Assembly (NCBI GenBank): GCA_003112755.1
Contig: BFBT01000001.1
Span: forward strand, 1,922,001-1,986,000
DNA from: Lawsonibacter asaccharolyticus
GTDB lineage: Bacteria > Bacillota > Clostridia > Oscillospirales > Oscillospiraceae
Reading direction: 5' to 3'
Length of the DNA stretch: 64,000 nt
Part shown: positions 62,792 through 64,000 of the stretch, piece by piece
How the letters are laid out: every line of letters starts with the position of its first letter
Numbering within the stretch: position 1 is the stretch's first letter
Translations under genes and position numbers: made by a program
The notes under the pieces: model-generated
What the model was told of the DNA's origin: nothing
What the model saw: only the letters and a program-made list of their open reading frames with translations
Database searches by the model: none

Positions 62792-63328
62792 ATGGACCTG
62801 ACAGAGCGCACCATTGAAAGCAAAACGATGTTCCAGGGCCGGATCATCACGGTCCTGCTGGATACCGCCGGCCTGCCGGACGGGGGGACCGCCCAGCGGG
62901 AGGTGGTGCTCCACCCAGGGGGCGTGGCCATTTTGGCATTGGATGAGGCGGACAACGTGGCGCTGGTGCGGCAGTACCGCTATCCGCTCCACGGTCTGCT
63001 GCTGGAGCTGCCCGCCGGCAAGCTGGACCCGGGGGAGGACCACCGCCCCGCCGCCCTTCGGGAGCTGAGCGAGGAGACCGGCCTGGAGGCGGGGGAACTG
63101 ACCTATCTGGGCCATATCTATGCCTCACCTGGATTCTGCGACGAGGCGCTGCACATGTATCTGGCGCGGGACCTGACCCGCGCCCGGCAGCACTTGGACG
63201 AGGACGAGTTCCTGGATGTGGTGACCATGCCCTTTGACACATTGGTGGAGCAGGTCATGTCCGGGGAGATCACAGACGCGAAGACAGTGGCCACCGTGCT
63301 GAAGGTCAAGACTCTGCTGGGCCGCTGA
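62792..63328 (+). CDS. NUDIX hydrolase, ADP-ribose pyrophosphatase type
   Basis: A 178-residue enzyme expected to hydrolyse ADP-ribose to AMP and ribose 5-phosphate. The Nudix box is GKLDPGEDHRPAALRELSEE followed by TGL (about residues 77-99), with RQYRYPLHGLLLELPAG just before it, characteristic of ADP-ribose pyrophosphatases (NudF-like). ggagggag precedes the ATG. Followed after 24 bases by the response regulator gene. With the sirtuin at 47678 it could belong to NAD/ADP-ribose turnover, though the genes are distant. Confidence 0.94.
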   Translation: MDLTERTIESKTMFQGRIITVLLDTAGLPDGGTAQREVVLHPGGVAILALDEADNVALVRQYRYPLHGLLLELPAGKLDPGEDHRPAALRELSEETGLEAGELTYLGHIYASPGFCDEALHMYLARDLTRARQHLDEDEFLDVVTMPFDTLVEQVMSGEITDAKTVATVLKVKTLLGR

Positions 63329-63352
63329 TATGGACGACAAGGAGGGATTTCT

Positions 63353-64000
63353 GTGGGAAAGAGCATCCTGATCGTAGAGGATGAGCAGAACATCGTGGAT
63401 ATTTTGTCCTTCAACCTGAGCCGGGAGGGGTATGACACACTGGAGGCCTACGACGGCCCCACTGGGCTCCAGCTGGCGCTGGAGCAGGACCCGGACCTGA
63501 TCCTGCTGGACCTGATGCTGCCCGGGATGGACGGCTTTGAGGTGTGCCGCCAGGTGCGGGAGAGCGGCTCCTCAACCCCTATTATCATGCTCACCGCCCG
63601 GGAGGAGGAGACCGACAAGGTCCTGGGCCTGGAGCTGGGGGCGGACGACTACATCACAAAGCCATTCTCCATGCGGGAGCTGCTGGCCCGGGTGAAAGCC
63701 AATATCCGCCGTATGAGCATGGTGCCCGCTGGGAAGGGGGCGGCAGCCTCCGCCAACCGGATGGAGCTGGGCCGGGTGACAGTGGACACGGACCAGATGG
63801 CGGTGCTCAAGGACGGGCAGCCCCTTCAGCTGTCTCAGCGGGAGTACGATCTGATCCGTTTCCTGGCGGCCCAGCCGGGCAAGGTGTTTTCACGGGAGGC
63901 CCTGATGGAGCATGTGTGGGACTATGAAGGCTATGTGGGCGATGTGCGGGCGGTGGACGTGGCCGTCCGCCGCCTGAGAGAGAAGATCGAGGACGACCCC
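63353..64000 (+). CDS. OmpR/PhoB-family response regulator (3' end outside window)
   Basis: The first 216 codons of a two-component DNA-binding regulator. Receiver domain at about residues 4-118 with acidic EDE pair, phosphoacceptor Asp in LILLDLMLPGMDG and the KPFS lysine; winged-helix output domain from about residue 135 with LSQREYDLIRFLAAQPGKVF and DVRAVDVAVRRLREKIEDDP. Only a few residues remain beyond the window. GTG start with aaggaggg seven bases before it. A sensor histidine kinase gene is expected next. Confidence 0.95.
   Translation, partial: MGKSILIVEDEQNIVDILSFNLSREGYDTLEAYDGPTGLQLALEQDPDLILLDLMLPGMDGFEVCRQVRESGSSTPIIMLTAREEETDKVLGLELGADDYITKPFSMRELLARVKANIRRMSMVPAGKGAAASANRMELGRVTVDTDQMAVLKDGQPLQLSQREYDLIRFLAAQPGKVFSREALMEHVWDYEGYVGDVRAVDVAVRRLREKIEDDP

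Overview
The window reads as chromosomal DNA of a GC-rich, strictly anaerobic Gram-positive member of the Clostridia, most like the Oscillospiraceae (Flavonifractor / Lawsonibacter / Pseudoflavonifractor type). This assignment is inferred from the gene content (a V-type ATPase operon in Enterococcus-like order, a 2[4Fe-4S] ferredoxin, iron-sulfur serine dehydratase in two subunits, ClpC, AGCS and SstT symporters), Bacillus-like promoters and strong AGGAGG ribosome binding sites. No rRNA, CRISPR array, phage or transposase gene was seen. One tRNA (Gly, GCC) is present.

Layout. 1-6.9 kb: C-terminal part of a class A penicillin-binding protein, an FMN-dependent alpha-hydroxy-acid dehydrogenase, malQ and clpC. 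7-11.5 kb: ferredoxin, then an ACT-domain regulator, homoserine dehydrogenase and aspartate kinase, then a membrane protein. 11.7-14.9 kb: an AT-richer block (MerR regulator, MATE pump, small membrane protein, gene debris) that looks imported. 14.9-16.9 kb: a second MATE pump and an acetyltransferase. 17.2-26.6 kb: a V-type ATPase operon, ntpF-I-K-E-C-G-[acetyltransferase]-A-B-D. 26.7-30.8 kb: LysR regulator, SDR dehydrogenase, TRAP binding protein and a sugar-phosphate-isomerase-like protein. 30.8-34.9 kb: SstT, tRNA-Gly, a lipoprotein, a LUD protein and a YitT protein. 35-41.6 kb: a type IIA topoisomerase whose two subunit genes are separated by sdaAB/sdaAA and two small membrane proteins. 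41.8-45 kb: small hypothetical genes and tex. 45.1-46.6 kb: gene-poor, three copies of a hairpin-rich repeat around a small XRE regulator. 46.7-51.2 kb: coiled-coil protein, sirtuin, WYL regulator with a zinc ribbon, ECF sigma and anti-sigma factor. 51.3-56.5 kb: livJHMGF branched-chain amino-acid ABC transporter. 56.9-64 kb: amidohydrolase, DUF308 and Smr-like proteins, AGCS symporter, uridine phosphorylase, NUDIX hydrolase and a truncated OmpR-type response regulator.

How it fits together. The V-ATPase rotor subunit keeps the side chains that bind Na+ in Enterococcus hirae NtpK. SstT (Na+/serine) and the AGCS protein (Na+/alanine or glycine) would use a sodium gradient, and SdaAA/SdaAB would deaminate imported serine to pyruvate. 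With the Liv transporter this suggests an amino-acid-using anaerobe with sodium-based energetics (inference).

Most of the window is conserved housekeeping and transport. I found no multi-gene system that I can call new. The best candidates for undescribed biology are non-coding: the repeat family at 45.1-46.6 kb, the paired ATATGCA half-sites around the XRE gene, the leader of the AGCS gene, and a strong internal ribosome binding site inside the aspartate kinase gene.
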